Assembly: GCA_026397915.1 (NCBI GenBank)
Contig: JAPLTX010000034.1
Coordinates: 1-64,000 of the forward strand
Length of the DNA: 64,000 nucleotides
Origin: Verrucomicrobiota bacterium
GTDB taxonomy: Bacteria; Verrucomicrobiota; Verrucomicrobiia; CAIQCK01
Direction of reading: 5' to 3'
Shown: positions 42,362 to 50,767 of the stretch, piece after piece
Layout of the letters: the number at the start of each line of letters is the position of its first letter
How positions within the stretch are numbered: the stretch's first letter is position 1
Program-made: the position numbers and the translations under genes
The notes under the pieces: model-generated
Seen by the model: the letters and a program-made list of their open reading frames with translations, nothing else
Databases searched by the model: none
What the model was told of the DNA's origin: nothing

Positions 42362-45300
42362 ATGAAAACGCGAATAACGCCCTTGTTGCTGGCGCTCTGT
42401 GCGCTGGCAAATCCCGGAATGGCTGCGGACGATTTGGCGAAAGCGTTCGCTTCGCCGCCACAGTCTGCGAGGCCGCGCGCCTACTGGTTCCACATGAGCG
42501 GGAACATCACCAAGGCCGGCATCACCGCCGACCTGGAGGCGATGAAGGAGATCGGTCTCGCCGGCACGCTGTTCATGAACGTCAGCGTGGCGCTGCCGAC
42601 GGGACTGGTCGAGACGAAGGACTTCATGTCGCCAGCGTGGCAGGACTGCTTCCAGCACATGCTCAACGAGAGCGCGCGGCTCGGCCTCGACTTCGGCTCG
42701 GCGCTCTGCGACGGCTGGGGCAATGCGGGTGGGCCATCAATTCCACCGGAGTTGGCGATGCAACGGCTGACGTGGAGCGAGATGCGGGTGCGCGGCGGCG
42801 AGACGGTCGAGATCACGAAGCTGCCGCAGCCGGAGAGCCTGCTCGATTACTACCGCGATGTCGCAGTGGTCGCGTTCCCGACGCCAGACGGCGACCGGAC
42901 GCCGGGGGTGTGCTCGAAGAAGGGGATTGTGCTGAAACGCCCGGATGGCGGTGGAGTGGAGATTCGGTTCGATCTCGATAAGCCCGCGACGGCGCGCGAA
43001 TTGACGTTGTCGAAGGTGGACGGCTTGGCGGTGTTCGGCAGTCCCATCGCGACCATCGAGGCCAGCGATGATGGCAAGACGTGGCGCACTGTGAAGAAGC
43101 TTCCGTGCTCGTGGCGGGGGAAGCCCACGGAGCTGACCATCGTGTTCGAACCGGTCACGGCGCAGCACTTCCGGCTGCTGCTTCCGCCAGAAAGCTTTTT
43201 CAGAACGCCACAAATTCGAATTGGCGAAGCGACGTTGTCGAACCGCGACCGAATTCACATCTGGCAGGCCAAGTCCGCGACCGCCGCTCACCCCGAGCAC
43301 GGCGGCGGCGCGGATCGCTATCTCGACGCCGGCGCGGCCGATGCGCCCGGCATCGCGCCAAAGAGCATCGTCGTCCTCACTGGCAAAGCGAAGTGGGTCG
43401 CGCCGGAAGGCGATTGGACGGTGTTGCGGATCGGCCACACGCCGACGGGCGCGCACAACGCTCCTGCCACCAAGGCGGGCGTCGGGCTGGAGTGCGACAA
43501 ATTCAATCCGCGCGGCGTCGAAGCACAACACGAGGCGTTCGTGGACAAGGTGCTCGCCGCGGCCACGCCCGCCGGCAAGCGCGCCTTCAAGCACACGTGG
43601 ATTGATAGCTGGGAAGTCGGCATCCAGAACTGGACGGCGAAGTTCCCGGTGGAGTTCCGCGCGCGGCGCGGCTACGACCTCACGCCGTGGCTGCCAGTGC
43701 TCGCGGGCGGGCGTGTCGTCGCTTCGCGCGACAAGTCTGAGCGGTTCCTCTGGGATTTCCGCCGCACCATCGCCGACCTGCTCGTGGACAACTACTGGAA
43801 ACGTTCGATGGAGTTGGCGCATCAACGCGGCATCGAATTCCGCGCCGAGTCGTTCGGCCGGCAGCAGTTCATGTATGACCCGATGAACTTCGCGCGCGCC
43901 AACGACATGCCGTGTGGCGAATTCTGGGTCGGCGGCGGCCCGCGCGTGGACTGCAAGGTCGCCGCGAGCGCCGCGCACTTGAGCGGGCGGCAGATCGCGG
44001 GCGCGGAGGCGTTCACCGCCGGGCGAGGCCAATGGCTCGACGACCCGTGGAGCCTCAAGACGCTCGGCGACCGTGCGTTCTGCCTCGGCGTCAACCAGTA
44101 TTACTTCCACCGCTACGCGCACCAGCCGTGGATGCGCTTCGTGCCCGGCATGACATTCGGCCCTTACGGCATCAACTTCGAGCGCACCAGCACGTGGTGG
44201 AAGCCGGGCAAGGCGTGGGTGGATTATCTCACGCGCTGCCAATCGCTGTTGCAACAGGGCCGCTTCGTCGCCGACGCGCTGGTGATGCTCGATGAAGGCG
44301 CGCCGAGCTACGGCGGCTGGAAACAGGAACTGGCCATCCCGTTGCCCGCTGGCTACGACTACGACTTCGCCAACCTCGACGCGCTGCGCGAATCGCACGT
44401 CGAGCGCGGCGTCATCGCCCACAAGAACGGGATGCGTTACCGCGTGCTGATGTTGCCCGCCACGGGCCGCGCGACGCCAGCGTTGATGCGCGAGGTGCTG
44501 CGGTTGGCCGAGGCCGGCGCGAAGGTCGCCGCGCCGCGAGAGTTCACGCGCGCGCAGGGCATGACACCGGACGAGGAAGTCGCCGCATTGTGGAAGAAGA
44601 TCACAGCCACCGGCAACGTCGTCGTCAGCGGGAGCTTCGACGCGGTAGAGAAGAAGTTCGGCCTCATGCCGGACTTCGCGCATGAGGACGATGCCGGATT
44701 ATCGAAACTCAGTTCCACGGATAATCCGAGCGAACGGTCGTGGGCGGCGGTGGCGCCGCCAGTTCAGACGTTGCTGTGGATTCATCGAACGGATGACGCG
44801 GGAACCGATTGGTATTTCGTCTCGAACCAATCCGACAGCGCCTTCGACGCGCTTTGCACGTTTCGTGTGACTGGCCGCCAGCCGGAACTGTGGGACGCCG
44901 CCACAGGCCAAAAGCGCGACGTGGCGCGGTTTGAGGAACGCGGCGGGCGCACGACGGTGCAGATTCCGTTCGACCCGCGCGGCTCGTGGTTCGTTGTGTT
45001 CCGCAAGCCCTCCTCACCGCTGGCCGTGAAACCTGACGCGAGCGCAACCGCCACGGCTGGCAAATTGCAGTTACAGACGGAGAATCCCGGCACGACCAAC
45101 AACTTCACACTGCTCCTTCGCGCGAAGCCTTCCGCCGAGATTGAGTTAGTGAAGGCTGCCGACAACGGTATCACGATGCCGCGCGGCCAGAACTTTGCGG
45201 TGATCACCCGTCAGGGCGAACTGATGTTCGGCGTGGGCCACATCAACGCGGGCGTGAGCGTGGGCCGCAACGGCGTGGCAGTGTGGGAGCACGGCGCGCG

Positions 45301-46192
45301 TTACCTCGCGCCGCGCATCGTTGCGACACAGCCGATCAACGACTCGACGCACATCGCCATCGTCTATCGCGACCGCCAGCCGACACTCTACGTCAACGGC
45401 AAACCCGCTGGCACGGCCGCAGCGTCAGCTTTCACGGTTCATCCCGGCTGCCCCGGCCCGTTCAAAGGCGAGGTCGCAGGCATCGAATTGATTCCCACGG
45501 CCCTCGACGCCAAACAGATCGCCGACCGCGCCACAAGCAGCGTCGCCGCCGCGCCCCGCCGCGAACTGTGGATTGAGGACGGCAAACTGATCCAGGAAAC
45601 CGAGCAGCCCGCGGCTATGGCGCTCAATGACAACTGGGACGTGACCTTCCAGCCCAACCGAGGCGCACCCGCTTCAGTCAAGTTGCCGCGTCTCATGGAC
45701 CTCTCCCGCCACGCCGACGAAGGCATCCGCCACTTCTCCGGCACCGCGACCTATCGCAAGACGTTTGAATCCAAAATCCAAAATCCAAAATCCAAAATCT
45801 TCCTCGACCTCGGCGAAGTCCGGAATCTCGCCGAAGTCATCCTCAACGGCCGCAACCTCGGCGTGTTCTGGAAACAGCCGTTTCGCGTGGACGTGACCGG
45901 CGCGCTGAAAGACGGCCAGAACGATCTGGAAATCCGCGTGACGAATCTCTGGGTAAACCGCCTGATTGGCGACGCGAAGAAGATGGCTGCGCTGGGCGTG
46001 GCCTACAACGGTCGCAACGGCGTGATCTCCAAGTGGCCCGCATGGGTGCCGCAAGACGCCCCGCCCGCCGACGCGCCAGTGAGCTTCGCCACATGGCGCC
46101 AGTGGGAAGGCTCCGAACCACTCCAGCCGTCCGGCCTGATCGGTCCGGTGACGTTGCGTGTGGTGGAGCAACTGCTTGTTGGCGACAAGTGA
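42362..46192 (+). CDS. GH106-like alpha-L-rhamnosidase, paralog G (discoidin-like and LamG inserts)
   Basis: This is a 1276-residue protein with signal peptide MKTRITPLLLALCALANPGM. Conserved parts are RPRAYWFHMSGNITKAGITA, a discoidin-like stretch at about 180-285 (IATIEASDDGKTWRTVKKLP), WIDSWEVGIQNWTAKFPVEF (about 413), GAEAFTAGRGQWLDDPW (about 549) and HRYAHQPWMRFVPGMTFGP. A LamG-like domain lies at about 911-1053 (VSVGRNGVAVWEHGARYLAP, THIAIVYRDRQPTLYVNGKP) at the same linker as in paralog E, so E and G are a likely pair. The loop 2 repeat at 45767-45802 is the ATCCAAA type. It is the last GH106 of the array; a URO-D gene follows 22 bases later. Confidence 0.87.
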   Translation: MKTRITPLLLALCALANPGMAADDLAKAFASPPQSARPRAYWFHMSGNITKAGITADLEAMKEIGLAGTLFMNVSVALPTGLVETKDFMSPAWQDCFQHMLNESARLGLDFGSALCDGWGNAGGPSIPPELAMQRLTWSEMRVRGGETVEITKLPQPESLLDYYRDVAVVAFPTPDGDRTPGVCSKKGIVLKRPDGGGVEIRFDLDKPATARELTLSKVDGLAVFGSPIATIEASDDGKTWRTVKKLPCSWRGKPTELTIVFEPVTAQHFRLLLPPESFFRTPQIRIGEATLSNRDRIHIWQAKSATAAHPEHGGGADRYLDAGAADAPGIAPKSIVVLTGKAKWVAPEGDWTVLRIGHTPTGAHNAPATKAGVGLECDKFNPRGVEAQHEAFVDKVLAAATPAGKRAFKHTWIDSWEVGIQNWTAKFPVEFRARRGYDLTPWLPVLAGGRVVASRDKSERFLWDFRRTIADLLVDNYWKRSMELAHQRGIEFRAESFGRQQFMYDPMNFARANDMPCGEFWVGGGPRVDCKVAASAAHLSGRQIAGAEAFTAGRGQWLDDPWSLKTLGDRAFCLGVNQYYFHRYAHQPWMRFVPGMTFGPYGINFERTSTWWKPGKAWVDYLTRCQSLLQQGRFVADALVMLDEGAPSYGGWKQELAIPLPAGYDYDFANLDALRESHVERGVIAHKNGMRYRVLMLPATGRATPALMREVLRLAEAGAKVAAPREFTRAQGMTPDEEVAALWKKITATGNVVVSGSFDAVEKKFGLMPDFAHEDDAGLSKLSSTDNPSERSWAAVAPPVQTLLWIHRTDDAGTDWYFVSNQSDSAFDALCTFRVTGRQPELWDAATGQKRDVARFEERGGRTTVQIPFDPRGSWFVVFRKPSSPLAVKPDASATATAGKLQLQTENPGTTNNFTLLLRAKPSAEIELVKAADNGITMPRGQNFAVITRQGELMFGVGHINAGVSVGRNGVAVWEHGARYLAPRIVATQPINDSTHIAIVYRDRQPTLYVNGKPAGTAAASAFTVHPGCPGPFKGEVAGIELIPTALDAKQIADRATSSVAAAPRRELWIEDGKLIQETEQPAAMALNDNWDVTFQPNRGAPASVKLPRLMDLSRHADEGIRHFSGTATYRKTFESKIQNPKSKIFLDLGEVRNLAEVILNGRNLGVFWKQPFRVDVTGALKDGQNDLEIRVTNLWVNRLIGDAKKMAALGVAYNGRNGVISKWPAWVPQDAPPADAPVSFATWRQWEGSEPLQPSGLIGPVTLRVVEQLLVGDK
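45767..45802. repeat. Simple repeat of the ATCCAAA type in loop 2 of gene G
   Basis: Translated as ESKIQNPKSKIF between YRKTF and LDLGEV; almost identical at DNA level to the copies in genes B and D. Confidence 0.92.
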
Positions 46193-46214
46193 ACCTCAAT
46201 AACCAGGAATGACC

Positions 46215-47207
46215 ATGAACCACGTCGAACGTTTCCGTGCGGTGATGGGTTTTCAACCTGTGGATCGCCTGCCGCGATGGGAGTGGGCGATGTGGTGGGA
46301 CGAGACCATCGCGCGTTGGCACAACGAGGGATTGCCAAAGTCGCTCGCATCCAGCCAGGTCTTCGAGATCGCGCAGTATTTCGGCCTCGATCCGTATCAG
46401 CAGTTCTGGTTCAGCACGACCGAGGCGACGATCGAGGCGACGCAGCACCACGTCGAGGGCATTGTTGCCAACATGGACGATTACCAGCGCGTGAAGCCGC
46501 GGCTTTACCCGGACCACTCGGCCGCCATTGAAGCGATGCGGCCGTGGGCTGCAAGACAGTCGCACGGCGAGGCGGTGGTGTGGGCGACGCTGGAAGGATG
46601 GTTCTGGTTTCCACGGACGCTGATGAACATCGAGCGACTGAGCTACGCGTTCTACGACCAGCCGGAGCTGGTCCATGCGATGAACCACGACCTGACGGAA
46701 TTCAACCTGCGGCTTGTGCGGCAGATGGCGAAGGTGTGCGTGCCGACATTCATGACACTGGCGGAGGACATGAGCTACAACCATGGCCCGATGATTTCGC
46801 AAGCGGTGTTCGAGGAGTTCTTGGCACCGTATTACCGCCGACTGATCGCCGCGCTGGACGAGTTAAGCATCTCACTGATCGTGGATACCGACGGCGACGT
46901 GACGCAACTGGTGCCGTGGCTGCAAGGCGTTGGCGTGGCGGGCGTGCTGCCGTTGGAGCGGCAGGCCGGCGTGGACGGCGACCGGTTGCGCGAGCAGTTC
47001 CCGACGCTGCGGATGGTGGGCCATTTCAACAAATTGACGATGGACAAGGGCGAGGCGGCGATGCGGGCAGAGTTCGAGCGACTCATGCCGCTGATGAAAC
47101 GCGGTGGGTTTATTCCCAGTGTGGACCACCAGACGCCGCCGGCGGTTTCGATAGAACAATATCGCATTTATCTGCGGTTGCTGGAGGAATACACGAGGGC
47201 GGGCTGA
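46215..47207 (+). CDS. URO-D family protein (methyltransferase-like), downstream copy
   Basis: This 330-residue cytoplasmic protein is a uroporphyrinogen decarboxylase superfamily member. It begins MNHVERFRAVMGFQPVDRLP RWEW (read in two parts), has VWATLEGWFWFPRTLMNIER, LAEDMSYNHGPMISQAVFEE, LIVDTDGDVTQLVPWLQGVG, and the C-terminal GGFIPSVDHQTPPAVSIEQY. The start at 46215 has AGGAA at good spacing; ATG at 46209 is in frame but too close to it. It differs strongly from the copy at 7656, so the two represent different subfamilies. Its place at the end of the GH106 array suggests a role in handling the released sugars or in one-carbon transfer from methylated sugars. True heme synthesis is unlikely given the context. 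Confidence 0.83.
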   Translation: MNHVERFRAVMGFQPVDRLPRWEWAMWWDETIARWHNEGLPKSLASSQVFEIAQYFGLDPYQQFWFSTTEATIEATQHHVEGIVANMDDYQRVKPRLYPDHSAAIEAMRPWAARQSHGEAVVWATLEGWFWFPRTLMNIERLSYAFYDQPELVHAMNHDLTEFNLRLVRQMAKVCVPTFMTLAEDMSYNHGPMISQAVFEEFLAPYYRRLIAALDELSISLIVDTDGDVTQLVPWLQGVGVAGVLPLERQAGVDGDRLREQFPTLRMVGHFNKLTMDKGEAAMRAEFERLMPLMKRGGFIPSVDHQTPPAVSIEQYRIYLRLLEEYTRAG

Positions 47208-47272
47208 AACAGTTTGTCGGTTCGCGCACTTGGAGTTGGGGAAGGACGCGGCTATACTCCCGCCGCTGATTC

Positions 47273-48445
47273 ATGAAAACCTTTTACCATCTTGTTTCGC
47301 TGGCGTGTTTGATGGCACTCTTGCCGGCTGGGTGCGCTCCTCGGCGCGCCGCATCGGGAACGCCGCTGCCGCCGGCGCAGGTCAACGCAAAGACGCCGAT
47401 TTCTTTGGCCCCGTCGGGTTCGGCTTTGCCAGGACAACCTCCGCTGGTTTCTCGGGCGGACGAAATGCGCGGCATCTGGCTGCATGATCCGCGCGGCGTG
47501 GATTGGCAGAAAGTGATGGCGGAGCTTTACGCCGCGCGGATGAATGCCATCTTCGTGAAATTCTCCACCGGCGGCGCGGCTTACTATCGTAGCGAGGTGC
47601 TACCCGGCAGTTTTTACGCCGGTCGCGATGAGGCCGCGCTCTGTCTGGCCGCGGCGCGGCGCTATGGGATTCAGGTCCACGCGTGGCGCGTCTGCTTCCA
47701 GATGAAAGACGCGCCGGCGGAGAGCCAGCAACGCGCCGTTCGCGAAGGCCGGGTTCAACTCGACCGGAGCGGCCGTGTGCTGCGACCATCTTATCGCGCG
47801 CCGGTGCTTTGCCCGTCGCATGACTGGAACCGCTCGCTGGAAGTGCGCGCTACGGTCGAGCTGGCGACGAAGTATCCATTCGACGGCGTGCATCTCGACT
47901 ATTTGCGCTGGATTGACGCGGAGCCGTGCTGTTGTGCCACTTGCAGGAAACGATTTTGCCGCGACACGCGTTCCACTGTTGCCTCGTGGCCGCGCGATGT
48001 GATGAAGGGCGGCCGGCTCGCGCGAACCTTCGTATCATGGCGCGAGCAGATCATGACGCGGATGGTTGCCGAAATCAGCCCCGCCGTGCGGCGCGCACGC
48101 CCGTCCACGCGCATCTCCGCGGCCGTGTGGCCGGAATTGGCGAGCGTCCGCCGTGATCGTGGCCAGAACTGGAAGGCGTGGGTGGATGCTGGCTATCTTG
48201 ATTTCATTTGTCCGATGAACTACTCGACCGATCCGGCGATGTTCGCCAAGCGCCTCTCAGAAGAGCGCGCGCTGGTGAACGGCCGCGTGCCGATCTATGT
48301 CGGCATCGCTGCCTACAAATGCACCAGCGGCAGCCAGCTTCAGCAACTCGTGGCGTTGGCTCACAGCAGCCGCGCCGGCGGCTGGGTGCTTTTCAATTAC
48401 GATGAACGGTTTCGCACGCAGTTCCTGCCGTATTTGCGCAACTGA
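47273..48445 (+). CDS. GHL10/DUF187-type glycosidase-like lipoprotein
   Basis: This is a 390-residue protein with a lipobox at LLPAGC (Cys about 21), so it is predicted to be lipid-anchored, followed by a Pro/Ala linker. The body resembles the family 10-like glycosyl hydrolase (GHL10) barrel: EMRGIWLHDPRGVDWQKVMA, then GIQVHAWRVCFQMKDAP, YPFDGVHLDYLRWIDAEP, CCCATCRKRFC and YLDFICPMNYSTDPAMF. The Cys cluster after DYLRW is a known feature of some members. GHL10 proteins are thought to act on cell-wall or surface glycans; the substrate is unknown. The 65-base gap after the URO-D gene would allow it to be part of the same transcript. Confidence 0.82.
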   Translation: MKTFYHLVSLACLMALLPAGCAPRRAASGTPLPPAQVNAKTPISLAPSGSALPGQPPLVSRADEMRGIWLHDPRGVDWQKVMAELYAARMNAIFVKFSTGGAAYYRSEVLPGSFYAGRDEAALCLAAARRYGIQVHAWRVCFQMKDAPAESQQRAVREGRVQLDRSGRVLRPSYRAPVLCPSHDWNRSLEVRATVELATKYPFDGVHLDYLRWIDAEPCCCATCRKRFCRDTRSTVASWPRDVMKGGRLARTFVSWREQIMTRMVAEISPAVRRARPSTRISAAVWPELASVRRDRGQNWKAWVDAGYLDFICPMNYSTDPAMFAKRLSEERALVNGRVPIYVGIAAYKCTSGSQLQQLVALAHSSRAGGWVLFNYDERFRTQFLPYLRN

Positions 48446-48545
48446 TGAGCCTGAATACGGCGGCGCTTGACAGCGTCGAAAGCCCGCAAATACGTTATCC
48501 CGGCGGCGCGCGGCGCAAGCAGCCGAGGCAACGAGACACGGCTTT

Positions 48546-49280
48546 ATGAAAATGTTCAAGATAACAATCACGACCGGCGCAATGTTTGCGCTGGCACTAC
48601 AGAGCGTTGCCGGAACAGCAGCGACTGACCCCAAGACGCTCGAAACCAACTTGGGGTGGGCGCAGATGATGGCAGAGGCGCCGGGCGACGGCGCAGGTGA
48701 TCAGGCGTGGAGTTCGCATTGGCGCAACGAGGCGGGGCGCTTCGCCAGCGAATTGATTCTAGCGCAACAGGACGAAAAGTCTGGCCTCCCGATCGCGTCG
48801 GCTGTCGCAGCCGATCCCAATGCAAGATTCCGCGCGGCTCCCACGCCGGAAGAGAATCTGGCACGCGTGCCTGCGCCGAAGTTGACGACGGAAAGCGACT
48901 ACATTCCCAAGCTGCGGCCCGGCGAGGCGGCTGGCGTCACGGTGGATTACGCGCGGATTGAATCGCTGATCAGTCGTCCGCCAGCGGAGCCATCTTCGAC
49001 GGCGACCGTGATTCCGCCGCCCATGGGCTATGGCATGGCTGCTCCGTATATGGGCTACGGTTGGAACACGCCGGGGTGGGGCGGTTGGGGTGGCGGTTGG
49101 GGTGGCGGTTGGGGTGGCGGTTGGGGTGGCAGGGGTGGGTGGTGGGCCGGACGGCGGGGGTATTGGGCGGCGCCCTATGCGTTGGCGTCACCGGTGTATT
49201 ATGATCCGTATGGCTACGGCGGCATTTCTGGCGGGTTTTTCTACAGAAGCCGGCATTTTGGAATCGGCGTGGGGTTTTGA
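48546..49280 (+). CDS. Secreted Gly/Trp/Tyr-rich protein
   Basis: This is a 244-residue protein with a signal peptide (KITITTGAMFALALQSVAGT). The middle part is ordinary and charged (LGWAQMMAEAPGDGAGDQAW, TESDYIPKLRPGEAAGVTVD). From about residue 155 it is low-complexity: MGYGMAAPYMGYGWNTPGWG, then four to five GGWGGGWG units and a Tyr-rich tail ending FFYRSRHFGIGVGF. Such Gly/Tyr/Trp tails occur in surface or matrix proteins. The Gly part is encoded by a 12-bp tandem repeat at about 49076-49135. A possible -35 TTGACA lies at 48467 but no good -10 follows. No function is assigned. Confidence 0.72.
   Translation: MKMFKITITTGAMFALALQSVAGTAATDPKTLETNLGWAQMMAEAPGDGAGDQAWSSHWRNEAGRFASELILAQQDEKSGLPIASAVAADPNARFRAAPTPEENLARVPAPKLTTESDYIPKLRPGEAAGVTVDYARIESLISRPPAEPSSTATVIPPPMGYGMAAPYMGYGWNTPGWGGWGGGWGGGWGGGWGGRGGWWAGRRGYWAAPYALASPVYYDPYGYGGISGGFFYRSRHFGIGVGF
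49076..49135. repeat. 12-bp tandem repeat (GGTTGGGGTGGC)
   Basis: About five consecutive units encode the GGWG/GGWG tract of the secreted Gly-rich protein. Confidence 0.88.
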
Positions 49281-49326
49281 TCCATTGTGCTCCCACAGGT
49301 GATGGCTTGACAAGCGGGGTAGGGGA

Positions 49327-49342
49327 CCACACGGTTGTGTGG
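49327..49342. promoter_or_regulatory. Perfect inverted repeat immediately before dinB start
   Basis: CCACAC-GGTT-GTGTGG ends one base before the ATG at 49344. It could be an operator or an mRNA hairpin limiting translation. No protein can be assigned to it from the sequence. Confidence 0.4.
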
Positions 49343-49343
49343 T

Positions 49344-50756
49344 ATGGCGTTGCGTCACCAACGAATCCTGCATGTGGACGGCGATGCGTTCTTCGCCTCG
49401 TGCGAGATCGCGCTGGACCCGGCGTTGCGCAACCGGCCGGTGTATGTCGGCGGCGGGCGTCGGGGCGACGGCATTGTCATTGCCGCCAATTACATCGCCA
49501 AGCGATACGGTCTCATCACCGGCATGGCTTGCTTCGAGGCACGGCGCAAATGTCCGGAGGGCGTGTTGGTGCGACCGCACTACAACGAGTATCGGCGATT
49601 GTCGTTGGAGATATTCAAGCGGTTAAAAAACTACACGCCGACGATGGTGCCCACCTCGATTGACGAAGGGTTTCTCGACTTTACCGATTCGCCGCGGGTT
49701 TTCGGTTGTCGCACGGCGACCGAACTGGCGGAGCGAATCCGACAGCAGATTGCGACAGAGGTTGGTGTGCCGATTTCGGCGGGATTGGGGTCGTCCCGCT
49801 GGCTGGCGAAGCTGGCGACGGAGCATTGCAAGCCGGACAATTTCTTCGAGGTGCCGGAGGGCCATGAACAGGAATTTCTCGCGCCGACGCCGGTGAAAAA
49901 ACTCACAGGTATCGCCGAGCGGCGCGCGCGGGCGTTGCGGTCGCTGGGCGTGCGGTCGCTTGGCGATGCGGCGCGGCTACCGCTGGAGATGCTGCGGCGA
50001 CGGTTTGGTGTGTTCGGGCTGGAACTGTGGCTGCTGGCGCGCGGCGAACTCCATGAAACGCTCTCGTTTGCCCATAACACCCGCACGTGCATCAGCAGCG
50101 CAACGACGTTGCCTTACGATGAGCCGGACTGTGAAGCGGCGCTACTGTTTTTGCTGGATCAGACGGAGCGGGTGATCACGACGTTTTTCCGCGAGAACCT
50201 CAAGGCACGGGAAATGGGGCTGTTTGTGCGATTTCGTGGTTTCGAGGGCGTCGGACGGAGCGTGCGGTTTCCGGCGGCGCAGTTCGAGCCGCGCGCGATT
50301 GATCCGGTTGTTGAACGGGTGTTTCGCGAGTTGGTTGCCGGTCAGCGGCAGCCGATCCGGCAGGTGTGCATTCATTTCTGGAACTTCGAGCCGCTGAACT
50401 TGCAGCCGGATTTGTTTGGCGATCATCCGGAGTTCAGGCGTCGCGAGCTGCACCACGCGCTGGAGGAAATCGAGGCGCGCTACGGCGCGTGCAGCGTCAA
50501 GAGCGGCACGCGGCTGCTGGCGGAATCACAGGCGGCGCACTTGCTCGGCGAGAAGGCGAAGTGTCCGTTCGTGCCGCAGCGCGAGATGGAGATCAAGGTC
50601 GGCGCGCTGCCGGAGGCGCTTCGCGAGAACACGCTCGACCCGGTTTATGAGGAGGATTGGCTGCCGTTGGAGCCGGGCGCTGGCGGCTCCGGCGGCGAGT
50701 TGCCGCTGCCGCGCACGTGGGGCCGCTCAACCAGTCGCGCGACGAAGTTTGGTTGA
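49344..50756 (+). CDS. dinB: DNA polymerase IV, Y-family
   Basis: This is a 470-residue cytoplasmic translesion polymerase. N-terminal ILHVDGDAFFASCEIALDPA has the first catalytic Asp and steric region, VYVGGGRRGDGIVIAANYIA is the fingers, and VPTSIDEGFLDFTDSP holds the Asp-Glu pair. The helix-hairpin-helix part includes TPVKKLTGIAERRARALRSL. The little-finger region includes RTCISSATTLPYDEPD and IRQVCIHFWNF. The C-terminal about 90 residues are longer than in typical DinB and end in a Gly/Arg tail. The start at 49344 (MALRHQ) is chosen because the conserved ILHVDGDAFF follows at once; a TTG at 49335 is less likely. It allows replication past damaged bases, often under SOS control; no LexA box is recognisable. 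Confidence 0.93.
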   Translation: MALRHQRILHVDGDAFFASCEIALDPALRNRPVYVGGGRRGDGIVIAANYIAKRYGLITGMACFEARRKCPEGVLVRPHYNEYRRLSLEIFKRLKNYTPTMVPTSIDEGFLDFTDSPRVFGCRTATELAERIRQQIATEVGVPISAGLGSSRWLAKLATEHCKPDNFFEVPEGHEQEFLAPTPVKKLTGIAERRARALRSLGVRSLGDAARLPLEMLRRRFGVFGLELWLLARGELHETLSFAHNTRTCISSATTLPYDEPDCEAALLFLLDQTERVITTFFRENLKAREMGLFVRFRGFEGVGRSVRFPAAQFEPRAIDPVVERVFRELVAGQRQPIRQVCIHFWNFEPLNLQPDLFGDHPEFRRRELHHALEEIEARYGACSVKSGTRLLAESQAAHLLGEKAKCPFVPQREMEIKVGALPEALRENTLDPVYEEDWLPLEPGAGGSGGELPLPRTWGRSTSRATKFG

Positions 50757-50767
50757 CGATTGGTTGT

